Source: Rhynchopus sp. YZ270_cl-10 (Eukaryota; Euglenozoa; Diplonemea; Diplonemida; Diplonemidae). Taken from it: a stretch of DNA of 64,000 nt. Below are positions 41,449 to 51,798 of the stretch, in pieces. A program made the position numbers and the translations under genes. Location: positions 62,001 through 126,000 of the forward strand of contig OZ037928.1 of NCBI GenBank assembly GCA_964035575.1, in the 5' to 3' direction. Below the pieces are notes generated by a model that saw nothing but the letters and a program-made list of their open reading frames with translations, was not told the origin of the DNA and searched no databases. Each line of letters begins with the position of its first letter. The first letter of the stretch is position 1.

Positions 41449-42718
41449 CGTTCGGGTTGTGTACAAAAAGTTATCTGGTTGTTTTTTTAGGGGGGGAGGG
41501 TTTTTTTGGCGATCAACGAGCGTTCGCTCGTGGGTTTAGATCACTCGTGACAAAAAACACACCTGCGTGTAATTATGGGGTAATAATTACTCCACACACA
41601 ACGCTTTTGGTTTTTGGAAGAGACACAAGGTGCCGGGTTCTATGATATGCACGGAACCACCCTGCACCTGTTTGTCATATATATTGTTTCCCGTGCAATA
41701 CATGGGGAAACGTTTCGCGTCGAAACTAGGGAAAGCTTTTTGATAAAAATTAATGAAATACAAAAACCAGGCGCGTGTGGAAGAAAAAAGAAAAGAAAAT
41801 ATTTTTCTGGTTCATAGTGGTGTTTACGTTTTGGGTACGGGGCGGAGAATAAAATCTGTTCGATAAAAGAAACGCAAGCTTTTTTGTTTTATCTTGTTCA
41901 AGCGCGGTTTCGAAACGTTCAATTCCGGGGTCGGACGAAAAAAATATGCATCTGGGGTGAGTGAAAAATCTGAAAAATGATACGCAATTTCGGAGAATGA
42001 GTGATATAATATCGTGAATTTATATTCCAGTATTTCACGCACAGGTGGAAACAGCCCGAGGGGAAAAAAGCTTCCGAGGGCTGTTTCCACCTGTAAGTGA
42101 AATACTGGTATAAAGTCACAAAAATATGTTATTTTATCACCAAATGAGACCATGAATTTCACAACCCGTATTCATAACATGAAGAGAGGGCAGGTAGTAC
42201 TTTTTATAATGATTTTTTGATTTAGTTTTTTGATGTGGGCCTCTTAGCGCTGGACGGCGTCTTGAGCCAGAACTTTAGCTAGGATATCACCGATGTTGAT
42301 ATTCACTGTGACCCCCACCATACCCCCCCGGTATGTGTGTTTGTGCCATGGGGACATCCCCGTCATGTGTGATGACACTTGTGTCGTGTCAGACTCCATG
42401 AATCCATTCCCGCCTTTATAACCAAAAGACAAGCTCCTGCGTCGGTTTTCTTTTGGTTATAAAAAACCTCAAAACACAGGCACATATTTTGAGAGAAAGC
42501 GATACGCCTTACGGCTTTACGGGTTTTCCACCCAAAACACTTTGGATCCCAAGCAGCGTCACCACACTCCCTCCACAAAGACTCGTATTCCGTTTGGCAC
42601 TTTGCAAAGAAGACTCGCAAAGGTGGTGCTTCCCTTAGTGCCCTGGCCCTCACAAAGGTTTGTTCTAAAAAGAGCAGAGTTCACAAGATGATATTCAGCA
42701 TCTCCTCATGGTCACGAC
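41449..42718. other. Intergenic region with a foldback
   Basis: Only the hairpin at 42027-42108 stands out. Short frames on both strands lack domain patterns. Confidence 0.55.
42027..42108. repeat. 31-bp-arm hairpin
   Basis: Arms at 42027-42057 and 42078-42108 are complementary except at a 2-nt mismatch (CCAGTATTTCAC, then ACAGGTGGAAACAGCCC). The loop is 20 nt. It could be a small RNA precursor or a foldback element. Confidence 0.75.
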
Positions 42719-44490
42719 TCATCTAGATAGCAAACTAATTGCATCAGTCCGTTCATTGTCCTGCAGCGGTCGTGCCAAGGCCACGCTCAGAAGCCCGCCC
42801 CTCACTGTGGAGGGATGCACGCTCAACGGGCTCCGTGAACAAGGACAACCCTGTGCAGCCTCTTCAACTGCTGCAGCAGACACGTCGCCTTTCAGGTACT
42901 TCCGCACTGCTGTGTTGTAGTGCTCCCACCCACTGGTCCTCCCGATGGCATACATCCATTCCTCTGCAGGACTGTCCGAAGAAGGTGTGTCGTGCAGAAG
43001 AAGCTCAGCCACCACTTCATGTTCCGCACAGGTCGCAGACACGTCCACCTTGCACGGAAGCAAGCGCAGCACGTGTTCACACTCAGCATCGCTGAAGCAC
43101 ATACGGTTGCAGAGCACATCGCAGCCAAGGATACGTCCTGCACGTTCCATCCCGTGTACGTCACGCACAAGTGTGCCCACCATGCTGAAGCGGCGCATCA
43201 CGGCACATCCCATCTCACCACGCAGCACCTTCCCAGATGCAACACCGATGTTCACCTGCGACGGCATCAACCCCTTCATCAACACCGCTGCTGTGTGTAG
43301 TGCTGAGGTAGCGTGGTTCGCACACTGCCTTGACGTGTTGAAGGAGCAGTGCACCTTGTCACCGACAAACACGTCCACCATCCCACGGTATGACTCTGTT
43401 GCTTGCAACGTCTTCAGAAGAAGAGTTGTGAAGAAGGAGGAGAAGTGTGCACAGTCCTCATCCAAGAAACGCAACGTGTTTTTGATGTTCACCGTCAGCA
43501 GCGTGGCCTTCACAGACGACAGCCCAAGAGGAACGTAACGCATTTTTGCAGAATGTTCACCTTCAAAGTGCAATGTGAATCAATCGTATCTGTATAATGT
43601 CCACTCTCAGACTGCACTTCGCTGCCTTCATCAACCACTTCTTCACCCACAAGCAGACACGTCTGAGGCAGGTACGCTTTGTACGACCGCAGGTTCTTCT
43701 CCAACGCACGCAGTGCCGCACTCATCCCCTCAGGCAGCTCGTCTCTGTGTGCCGCCAGCAGCTCCGCCACCTTCTCCACGTCGTAGGAAGCCAGGAGTGA
43801 GGCAATCTCCTGCACAGTGTTGATCGTGCGCTCCATTGATGCCTGCTCCTTCAGCACTTCGTGTGCGAAGCCTCGGGTCACGATGAAGTCGATGACAAAG
43901 ACCGTCAGCGATCCCATGAGGCTAGCAGTGGGAAAATTCACTGGACACGGAAGAGTGGCACAGTCGTAACGCATGTCATGATAATACTGTCGCCCGTATT
44001 CACCCTCCTGTGCTGGCATTCCTGGTATATCAAACAGACCAAACCTGAAGCTCTCCTCAACACCAAGCAGGAGAAGCCACAGGACTAAAAAACAGACGAG
44101 CCCCAAGCTGTACCGTGCAGGCACCTGCATCACAAGCAACATGTCGATTACGAGCACAAGCAACGGCCATTGTGTTATCGATATTGCACGGGCTCCGAAG
44201 TCAAAGAGCAGAAAGCCAGCCGATACCAAGTACAGTGCACCTACCACCAGATGCGTTTTCAACGGAAACCTGCACAGCACTGCACAAACAGCAATGCTAA
44301 CTCCACTAAGGGCGAACACAGTCCCTGCCAGATAGATTGGGGTCTTCAACTGAAGAGAAGTTGTGCTTGCAAAGCTCAGCAAAAGTGCCAAGAAACAGAC
44401 ACTGGCAAAGATAAAAAACCTGGTGCGCCTCTCTCTGGCCTTGCTGCTGAGTGTCCCGTCCATCGACAGCACTGCATTGAGACGTTGCAT
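42719..44490 (-). CDS. 6-TM class III nucleotide cyclase-like protein, with a frame change
   Basis: From the ATG at 44490 (acceptor-like CTTGCCCACAG 88 nt upstream), residues about 22-220 hold six hydrophobic segments. Next come a helical linker and the NLRSYKAYLPQTCL block that precedes the cyclase core in many protist receptor cyclases (established pattern). The core continues in another frame from about 43555 to 42719. The switch is either a 44-nt GT...AG intron (about 43555-43600, poor consensus) or one base missing at an A5 run. In the core the first metal-binding Asp position is Asn (TVNIKN), the second is kept (FVGDKV), and the Asn/Arg pair of the transition-state helix is not recognisable. 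It may therefore be catalytically weak or a pseudo-cyclase. Full length is about 600 residues, in the plasma membrane by inference. Confidence 0.7.
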
Positions 44491-44574
44491 CCCACCACAC
44501 AGCCGCTCCCGTCACGTGTAGGGTTCCTGTTGTGGTGTGGTGTTCTTGTGGGGACTGGGTGCTGTGGGCAAGAG

Positions 44575-44680
44575 GATGCGGGAGAGTGGGCACTATCGAC
44601 AACCTCTCGCAGTCGACCCCAGTCGAAACTGCTCCCGATGAAGCATTGGTGACACAACACACGAGTTAAAAGAACACACA
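44575..44680 (-). repeat. Dispersed repeat upstream of the cyclase gene
   Basis: Minus letters GTGTCACCAATG, TCATCGGGAGCAG and TGCGAGAGGTTGTCGATAGT recur twice at 63775-64000. It overlaps the cyclase leader, so it may be a transcribed 5' element. Confidence 0.55.
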
Positions 44681-45249
44681 AGGGGTTACGCAGGAACAAA
44701 CTTGGATGATAAGCTGAGCCGCACTGCTCCCGTTGCAACTTTTTTAGTGAAAAAACAGACCCACGCAACAAAGAGAAGGAAAAAAAAACAGAAAAATGCT
44801 AAAGTATACCACCAAGGTTGCGTGTCAGGATCGACCTGCCCACTACCAACACCCTAACGTCGTACACGCGACACAGTACACCCCATGAGAGCACGTTGGC
44901 TTTTAAAGGGGGGGCTCACATCGGCGAGAATGGAGTGTAAAGCACGAAGCCCACTGCCATCATTGACCTCGCGTGGTCGAACCACAGTCGCACTACTACC
45001 GATTGAGGCACATCAAGAGTTGCCGTGTGTCGGGATTGCTCCTGCACACCCTGCGCAACTCCCGAGTCACCATCGCACCTACCACGATGTGACTTCACAC
45101 ACAACAAAAAATGCACGAGACGCTATCAGAACAGAGCGATAGCGGTACAGACCTCTCTCCAGTGGTCGCGCTAATTATGGGAAAAAATGGGGAAAAAATG
45201 GATTTCGGGTACGGAAAAACGTTCCTTGAAAAGGTTAGCTGGGGAGGCC

Positions 45250-45730
45250 CGGAAACCCCGTTTTGTGGCATTTCCGGGCCAATCCCGGCTTGTGGTGGGG
45301 TATATACGGAAAAATGGACAAAATTTTAGTGACTTAAATTTTCGCAAAATATGAACCCATACTCGTAAACAAGGGTCATTTTCAGGAAAATTCGGAAAAT
45401 TCCGAGATTTGGAAGCAATATTTCTCCTGAAAATCAGTGGGTTTTCAGCCCCAAAACATACCGCGATTGGAATTTCCGGAATCCGTCCGCGCTGTGGTGG
45501 GGTCACTTTGCCGAAATGGCCAATTTTTTGGTTTTGGTCAAAATCCATGTGGGTAAAGAGGGCCAATGTAAATCCCACAACCAGATTTTCTCTCCCTGAT
45601 CCTGACGTCTTGCAACATGAAAATGCGCGAAAACACCGGCATTTGCATTTCCGGAATTCGTCCGTTTTGTGGTGGGGTCAATTTGCCGAAATGGACAAGT
45701 TATTGGTTTTGGTCAAAACCCGTCAGTGTA
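45250..45730. repeat. GTGGTGGGGTCAATTTG repeat, three tandem-like units
   Basis: CATTTCCGGAATTCGTCC, GTGGTGGGGTCAATTTGCCG and TTTTTGGTTTTGGTCAAA recur about every 190 bp. Inverted relatives lie at 7150-7450. Confidence 0.6.
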
Positions 45731-46098
45731 AGGTAAAGGGGGCAAGTGTTTGCCTGTAGAAACTGGAAGGGAACAGGCAGCGCCGCAGGCGCACGGTAAC
45801 CAACTTTTTTTTTTTTTCCTTTTCTTTTTTCTCCTCTTTCTTTTGACTTTCCGAGCCAATTGCGTTCCACGGCGGGGTCACATGTATATGCAAGTCCACT
45901 ATGTGGTGGTCTTACTCAACAATATTAGAACTTCTGGTTTCTTAATGAAATCCCCGTACTGCAAAAAAAAAAACGTTCCTACCAAAACCCCCAAAAATCC
46001 CGGGATGAGGGATGGACTTTAGCGCGAGCTCTGCCTCTCTCCCGTTGTTTTTTTTTTTTTTTCCCCACCCCTTAATTTAACTTCACTTAGCACCTTAT

Positions 46099-46959
46099 TT
46101 AGAGCTTAGCCTTGACCGGAGGAACGGTTTTGTATATCATACAAAGATACACCTGATCTCCAAAGGAGGCGAAGGGGTGTGCACCTTTATAGGTGAAGCT
46201 GCTTAGTTTCATCACTTCCAATGGGCTTGCGGGCAAATAACCGAATGTGATCAATCCTTTAAGAACCGACCGCAATACCCATTCAGGGCTGTTCAACAGT
46301 GTTGGCAGGCTGCGCTCGAAGAGGGTCGGCATGAGCCAGGTCTTTGCGAAGACGTCGGCTACTTCAGAGGTGTGCCCTTGCTTGCCGAGGAAGGTTTTGA
46401 GGATGACCGCGATGTTCGTTGTGTGCGCGAACGCCCAGGGGCAGCGGTGTTGCTCCATAAGCGCCATCGACGCTTCGCCAACGCGGCCGTAGATGCCAGT
46501 ACCTCGGTAGGCCTTCAAGCACCCAGAGTAGAGCCCGGTGTCGATGAGCGGCTCCTTCCCAGCGAGGTGCCATGCGTCGAGCATCGTCTTTGCGAAGTGT
46601 TTGACCAAGGCTGCGTGCGGCGCGCATTTTCCAAGCTTCTCCTCGTCTAGTCGCACGATGTGCTCGGAGGAGACGGCAAGGTGGCTCGCCAAGACCTTCC
46701 CGGTGTCGGTGATGCAGACCGTGCCGAGGCATGGGGGCAGACAGCAGAGGTCGTAGATGCTGCGTCCGTAGGTGCGGATGTCGTCGTTGGACGCACCGAG
46801 GGCACGGAAGCTGGTCTCCGCGGACCGGTTCTCAAGGTAGAAGGCGGCGAACTCCTCACGGTCGCACTCAGTGAGGTTGACGTAGCGGAGTGAGTCGATG
46901 CAGGGCTTCGATGAGGGCGCAGCAGCAGTGTCGGTGGCCACGGTCTTCTGGGACATCAT
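46099..46959 (-). CDS. GNAT-like N-acyltransferase, family member 5
   Basis: 286 residues from the ATG at 46959 (MMSQKTVATDTAAAP). The usual first 9-10 codons seen in members 2 and 6 are missing: the leader runs through a C7 tract straight into the second methionine, so the original start was deleted and an internal ATG took over. An acceptor-like CTTCTCTACAG lies about 50 nt upstream, within sequence shared with member 6. The acetyl-CoA loop is RGTGIYG after GCLKAY. Substitutions replace otherwise fixed residues (NRSAETSF for NQYANPNF, DLCCLPPCLGT for DISALPPCLGM). CAPHAAL is shared with member 3. The C-terminal half pairs with member 6. It is probably the least constrained copy. Confidence 0.8.
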   Translation of the reverse strand: MMSQKTVATDTAAAPSSKPCIDSLRYVNLTECDREEFAAFYLENRSAETSFRALGASNDDIRTYGRSIYDLCCLPPCLGTVCITDTGKVLASHLAVSSEHIVRLDEEKLGKCAPHAALVKHFAKTMLDAWHLAGKEPLIDTGLYSGCLKAYRGTGIYGRVGEASMALMEQHRCPWAFAHTTNIAVILKTFLGKQGHTSEVADVFAKTWLMPTLFERSLPTLLNSPEWVLRSVLKGLITFGYLPASPLEVMKLSSFTYKGAHPFASFGDQVYLCMIYKTVPPVKAKL

Positions 46960-47044
46960 GGGGGGGCGGTGGTGTGTGTGGTGTTTTGAGTATGGACGCT
47001 GGGAGTGCGCCACTCCTGTAGAGAGAAGTTCGTTGTTGAAATAA

Positions 47045-47092
47045 AGTTGACTTGACATACAACAGCCCTCTCTTAACAGTGTACCTTTGGGG
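47045..47092 (-). repeat. H3 short repeat, leader copy of acyltransferase 5
   Basis: Lies about 85-130 nt upstream of the ATG. On the minus strand it gives GTATGTCAAGTCAAC followed 40 nt on by CTCTACAG, a possible 5'-UTR intron of 45-50 nt. Confidence 0.55.
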
Positions 47093-47226
47093 ATTAAGGT
47101 TTTGGGGTTTTTTTGCTGAAACTCGGTCGAGCCCGGGTCCCCAACCCAGCTCAAGTTGGGGGATTTTTTATACAAGCGGCTGGTCAGGAGCGGGCAACCA
47201 ACTTACACAGAGTTCTTCCCATTACG

Positions 47227-47484
47227 ATGAAGAACGAAGCTGAGTACGTAACTAGTCCCACTGGACTCGAGCTTTTGATGATGGTCGGCTACGAGACGAA
47301 TTATCAAATCCCTGAGGAAGGATTCGATACGAGGGTTGTGACAAAGTTCGCCTCGAGACCCGTTGCTACTGTGGGAGACGGGACATGTGCGCTGCATGCG
47401 TTACTGGGTAGGCACATGTTCAACGGCCGTATTGTGTGCGCACCTACCAATGTGACGGCGTCGCATCTTGACGAATGCACTTGA
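47227..47484 (+). pseudogene. OTU-like cysteine protease fragment
   Basis: On the plus strand, opposite to all other genes, 85 residues from an ATG at 47227 contain VATVGDGTCALHALLG (about 46-61). That is the catalytic-Cys block of OTU-type deubiquitinases (D-G-x-C-x-x-x-A-L). The frame stops 24 residues later, long before the catalytic His region, and I find no continuation downstream. It is therefore a truncated gene or a single exon. It lies between two acyltransferase genes in DNA with no sign of splice sites at its ends. A host deubiquitinase exon moved here by duplication is one reading; decay of a transposon-borne OTU domain is another. Confidence 0.5.
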
Positions 47485-47727
47485 TGGAAGGCACTTGGGG
47501 GGAAGGTGCGTGGTTTGTGGTTTTTTTTTTTTTTTTGACTTTTTGGGGAGGGCAAAAAGGGAGTGTTCTTTGTTGTTGTGTCGCGCAACTCTTTGAGATC
47601 TCAAAAAAGTCTGGATGAAGTTTTGCGGCGGAAGAAGTCCACTTGGTGTGGCCGACGATGTCTTTTGTTACTTTGTCACTCGAGTTACCATATTTTCACC
47701 AAACGGCGCGTAACTTTTAGTATCGAC

Positions 47728-47823
47728 TGCGTTAAAAATGTTCGACCGTAAAAAAGGTCGAACTTCCACAAAAATCCTGAAAAAATCGAACATTAGTACG
47801 GTCGATAATTTGTACGAATACGG
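47728..47823. repeat. TTCGACCGTAAAAA repeat
   Basis: GTTAAAAATGTTCGACCG, AAGGTCGAACTTCCA and GGTCGATAATTTGTACGAA also occur at 39240-39295 and 39820-39922; a related ACGGTCC version is at 21160-21275. Confidence 0.55.
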
Positions 47824-48117
47824 TACTTGCCGTGGTGGGGTAGGGCAACAACAAAAGGGGGATGGAGTTGGGCACAAGCCCAACCCGATGTTACAACAAA
47901 GGTGAATGTATCTAGGTATCGCAGCTCGCCAACCCTGTGGGCATGGCGAACAATATTGACAAGAGAACAGCTCAGAATACTGTCCGATACAAAGAAAAAC
48001 TCAAAAAACCCCTCCGCAGAAGAGGTCAGAATAGAAAACAATACCCAAATACTGGGTTCGGGAGCGTGCATGTTCAGTGAACTTCACAAGACAAAAAAAG
48101 ATCGCTGTGGTCTTTAA
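47793..48117. other. Ambiguous protein-like frames on both strands
   Basis: The plus frame (about 47900-48117) reads hydrophilic, helical sequence (SPTLWAWRTILTREQLRI); the minus frame is hydrophobic. They cannot both be real, and neither shows a start context or a domain. Unassigned. Confidence 0.2.
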
Positions 48118-48374
48118 TAAACAAAGGAACATTTGAGGACTCTAGGTCCTGGTGTCCTGGGGCACATCAGGGGGCTACCTCTGCTCTGTGGCAGTCGAGC
48201 CCTGTTACGTGCCCTGACTGTGAACTCCGCGCAACCTCACACGAGGTCAAAACAACGACGGAGTCAAAATAAAAACAAAGATTAAAAGTAAAAAGTTACA
48301 AAGTGAACCCAGGACCCCAGAGGCTTGGACACCGTATAAATTCAAAAGAAAAGCAATGATATTGTGGCTTTTTG

Positions 48375-48426
48375 TGAAAACTTGGTTTGTAATAGTGTAG
48401 ACACCCGAGGATGAGCTCCACTATAC
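48375..48426 (-). repeat. H1 short repeat, best-preserved copy
   Basis: Identical to copy 1 at nearly all positions. Lies 150 nt downstream of the stop of acyltransferase member 6. Confidence 0.65.
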
Positions 48427-48575
48427 AAAACGCTTTCCAAACCCCTCACCGTTCATCGGCGGACGCAGTGATCGTATACAAAAAGCCCTCTCGTGAACAG
48501 AAAAAAACAGAGAAAGAGAGACCAAAAGCGGTACAGCCCTCTCTCGGTGTCTCTTTCACCCCTTAAGCACCTTCT

Positions 48576-49460
48576 TTAGAGCTTAGCCTTGACCGGCGGA
48601 GGAACGATTTTATATAGCGTGCAAACACACACCTGATCCCCTGCAAAGGGGTGTGCACCTTTATAGGTGAAGCTGCGTAGTTTCGTCACTATCACTGGGT
48701 TTGCGGGCATATAACCGAATGTGATCAATCCTTTAAGAACCGACCGCAACATCCATTCAGGGCTGTTCAACAGTGTTGGCAGGCTTCGCTCGAAGAGGGT
48801 CGGCAGGAGCCAGCTATTTGCAAAGGCATCGGCAACTTCAGTGGAATGCCCGCGCTTGCCGAGGGAGGTTTTAAGCATGACCGCTGCGTTTGTTGAGTAC
48901 GACCATGCCCAGGGGCAGCGGTGTTGCGCCACAAGCACCGTCGACGCTTCACTAACCCGCCCGTAGACCCCTGTCCCTCGGTAGGACTCCAAGCACCCGC
49001 CGTAAATGTGGTGGAGCAGTGTCTCCTTCCCAGCGAGGTGCCATGCGTCGAGCATCTGCTTCGCAAAGTGTTTGACCAAGGCTGCGTGCGCTGCGACCTT
49101 GCCCAGCTTCTCCTCGTCAAGGTGCTGGAGGTGGTCGGAGGAGACTGCAAGGGAGCACGCCAAGACCTTCCCGGTGTCGGTGACGCAGACCATGCCAAGG
49201 CATGGGGGCAGAGCGCTGATGTCGTAGATGCTGCGTCCGTAGGTGCGGATGTCGTCGTTGGACGCACCGAGGGCACGGAAGTTGGGGTTCGCGTATTGGT
49301 TCTCAAGGTAGAAGGCGGCGAACTCCTCACGGTCGCACTCAGCGAGGTTGACGTAGCGGAGTGAGTCGATGCAGGGCTTCGATGAGGGCGCAGCAGCAGT
49401 GTCGGTGGCCACGGTCTTCTGGGACATCATGGGGACGGTGGTAGACTTGGTGGTGATCAT
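48576..49460 (-). CDS. GNAT-like N-acyltransferase, family member 6
   Basis: 294 residues from the ATG at 49460 in the standard CCACACAACACA leader. A CTATCTCTACAG acceptor-like site lies about 55 nt upstream. The first 140 codons are almost identical in DNA to members 2 and 4. The C-terminal 150 codons instead match member 5 (SLPTLLNSPEW, VLKGLITFGYMPA, FTYKGAHPF), so member 6 joins the front of one subfamily to the back of another. The acetyl-CoA loop is RGTGVYG after GCLESY. Downstream of the stop, 3' flanks of members 5 and 6 also match (GAGCTTAGCC region), pointing to a segmental duplication followed by conversion of the front. Confidence 0.82.
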   Translation of the reverse strand: MITTKSTTVPMMSQKTVATDTAAAPSSKPCIDSLRYVNLAECDREEFAAFYLENQYANPNFRALGASNDDIRTYGRSIYDISALPPCLGMVCVTDTGKVLACSLAVSSDHLQHLDEEKLGKVAAHAALVKHFAKQMLDAWHLAGKETLLHHIYGGCLESYRGTGVYGRVSEASTVLVAQHRCPWAWSYSTNAAVMLKTSLGKRGHSTEVADAFANSWLLPTLFERSLPTLLNSPEWMLRSVLKGLITFGYMPANPVIVTKLRSFTYKGAHPFAGDQVCVCTLYKIVPPPVKAKL

Positions 49461-49539
49461 TGTGTTGTGTGGTGTTTCGTGAGTGTGTGCACACTTGGGG
49501 AGAGCCACTCCTGTAGAGATAGGTTCGTTGTTGAAATAA

Positions 49540-49680
49540 AGTTGACTTGACATACAACAGCCCTCTCTTAACAGTGTACCTTTGTTGTACAATGACCGGC
49601 TGCACCGGGGGGTGGACCCCAATAAAGTTTGATTTGCGAAGCATGAAATGCAAAGCCCTCTCGTGACAGTGTGCCTACAC
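49540..49680 (-). repeat. Two adjacent H3 repeats upstream of acyltransferase 6
   Basis: The first (49540-49620) lies in the leader of member 6 as at 47045. The second (49625-49680) repeats AAATGCAAAGCCCTCTCGTG and CAGTGTGCC directly beside it. Confidence 0.6.
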
Positions 49681-49876
49681 CAATGGTGTTTTGTTGTTGA
49701 TACATGGGGACATTTTGATAATTTGTGTCAAAAATGGATTTCCAATGAAGTACAGAGGGGAGAAATGAAGATGTTCGTCCTGGACCTTTTTTTGTCATTT
49801 TGCATTTTTTTTGAAGAAAGATAGCTTCATATACTTTTTCAAAAAGAGGGAAAGTACAAAGAATTTGAAGAAAAGG

Positions 49877-49918
<42 letters not shown>

Positions 49919-50119
49919 AAATTCTAAGGATTTTGTTTGACAACGTGGTGTTTCTGTTTTCTCGTTCTCACCCTTTTCTTTTCTCTTTGAAAATTGGGAT
50001 AATAATAAAAAAACAGGGGGAAAAGGGAAGGGGATATCATAAGAAACAATTTCATAATATTATACTACCAGTATTAAAGGGTGGAACATGTACTCCTTTT
50101 TTCCCCTCTCCTTTTTTTT

Positions 50120-50170
50120 GGAAACTTAGTTGTATTAGTGTAGCCACCCTGGAGTGTGCTCCACTATACT
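50120..50170 (-). repeat. H1 short repeat, copy 7
   Basis: Head AGTGGAGCACACTCC is altered; GGCTACACTAATACAACTAA and GTTTCC are kept, followed by A8. Confidence 0.5.
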
Positions 50171-50273
50171 ATATGTATTTATTTTTTTTGTTGTTACGTC
50201 GTATTGCGACACTCACCTACCAAGGTAGCGTCTGTGCACAACGACTGTCGCCCTTTGGCTTTTTATTTCAGGC

Positions 50274-50560
50274 ACTCCGCTAGGTACTAAAGTTCTGTTG
50301 ATTGTCAACAGAACTTTTTGAAAATGGGGAAAAAAAAAAAAAAAAAAAAGTTCTGCTGAGTGGTTCAGACCCGTTCTACTTGTCAAAAAAGCTCAGGAGA
50401 AGAAGATATGGAGAGGTGAGTGCTCAAACGTCCCAAAAAAGTCAAAATCGGGCGTTGAAAAAAAAAAAAGTTGCGTACCGTGCGCCTGCGGCGCAAGCAT
50501 GTACCCCACCACGTGGACCATCAACAGAACATTTTCAAAATCGGAAATCCTAGCGGAGAG
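50274..50560. repeat. Inverted-repeat segment with inner hairpin
   Basis: CTCCGCTAGG at 50274 faces its complement near 50551. Just inside, AAAGTTCTGTTGA and TCAACAGAACTTT form a tight hairpin (50290-50318), and CATCAACAGAACA recurs near the other end. A GCGTACCGTGCGCCTGCGGC repeat is enclosed. Confidence 0.5.
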
Positions 50561-50854
50561 CCTGTTTTATTTGTTCAAAAAAAAAAAAAAAATCGAGTTA
50601 AAAAAAAAATGTATTGTGTTCTGTGCTGTGTGGTGTACTGCCTCAGTGTGCTGTGGGGTGAGAAAAAGGTGAAAGTTGATAGTGTCAAACGCCCTCTTGG
50701 GGTGATGGCATTGGCATTAAGCGAACCTTAAGGTTGATTGCTTGCAAGAGAAAAAAAAAACTGTAAGCAGGGGGATACAGTGTTTTTTTCCAGGGGGGTG
50801 GCTTTATTACGAACGATGATTTACAAATGTTAGTAACAAATTTCCTCGTTTTTC

Positions 50855-50908
50855 TGAAAACTTGGCTGTTTTAGTGTAGACACCCGAAGATGACTGCAAC
50901 TCTACTAT
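50855..50908 (-). repeat. H1 short repeat, copy 8
   Basis: Closest to the copy at 26452 (shared TGTCTACACTAAAACA and TCATCTTCGGG), which suggests a subfamily. Confidence 0.55.
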
Positions 50909-51657
50909 TTGTTCATTTGTGGTGCTTGTCTGAAAGTTGTTGTTTTTGCTTTGTGCTCTTTTTGTTTTGGTGGTCTTTAAAAATGTACTATTTGCTTATT
51001 TGTTTTGTTGTTGCTTTTGTGTTTTGGATCCATGACCAATTGGTCTTCAGGAATCTTTTTTCGTGTTTTTCAAAATAAAAGAAAAGGAAAAGTTAAAAAC
51101 TGGTTTCGGCGGTCTGCTCCCTGACCAGGAAAAGTGCCCTTCGACCGCGCTCATCAGAAGGAGCAAGGGCTTAAAATAAAAAGTAAAAACATGAACACTT
51201 TTGTCGAGTCATTTTTTTTTTTTTGGAATAATAAAAAAGAGTGATGAAGTCGTTTTTGGTCATTTTTGTGGTGCCTTCGGAATCGGTCAACGAACCTGTC
51301 AGCGACCTGTTAATATCGACCCCTCCCGGAGCACCATCGTTGCTTTCCTCTTGAATACGGGGGAGCCTTAAACGAAGAAAGCAATCGAAAAAAAAAGGAG
51401 AAAAAAAAAAAAACAATACAGCAAAGCAAGGCGAAACATACACACAACAGCACACACACACCTCTATTATCACAAAAAAAAAAGGGAGAAAAAAAGAAAA
51501 ACAGTCAAATCTAATGAATAACAACTACGGGAAAAAATGGAGGTAAAGCCTTAAAAGGGGGCTTTTGGTCCCCTCCCCAAAAGGATTAGTGAAATATTAT
51601 ACTAGCAATACAGTGAAGAGAAAAGGGGAGGGGAAAAGCTCGAAAATAGCTATTTAT

Positions 51658-51798
51658 TGGAGTGAAAATAAGTCGTTTTTTTCACCGAGTTGGTGTTTTC
51701 AACCCGAGTTACTTTAATTCACGAGCGAAGCGAGGGAATTAAAGTCACGAGGGTTGAAAACACCAACGAGGTGAAAAAAACGCTTATTTTCTACTCCA
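51658..51798. repeat. Foldback, 140 bp
   Basis: TGGAGTGAAAATAAG and TTTTTTTCACC at the left face CTTATTTTCTACTCCA and GGTGAAAAAAAC at the right. Near-complementarity continues inward to a CGAGCGAAGCGAG loop at 51722. Confidence 0.75.

Larger units (their letters stand above)
44491..46098. other. Intergenic region with two repeat families
   Basis: 44575-44680 is a dispersed repeat also at 63.8-64.0 kb; 45170-45730 is the inverted GACCCCACCAC family. Nothing else is recognised. Confidence 0.5.
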
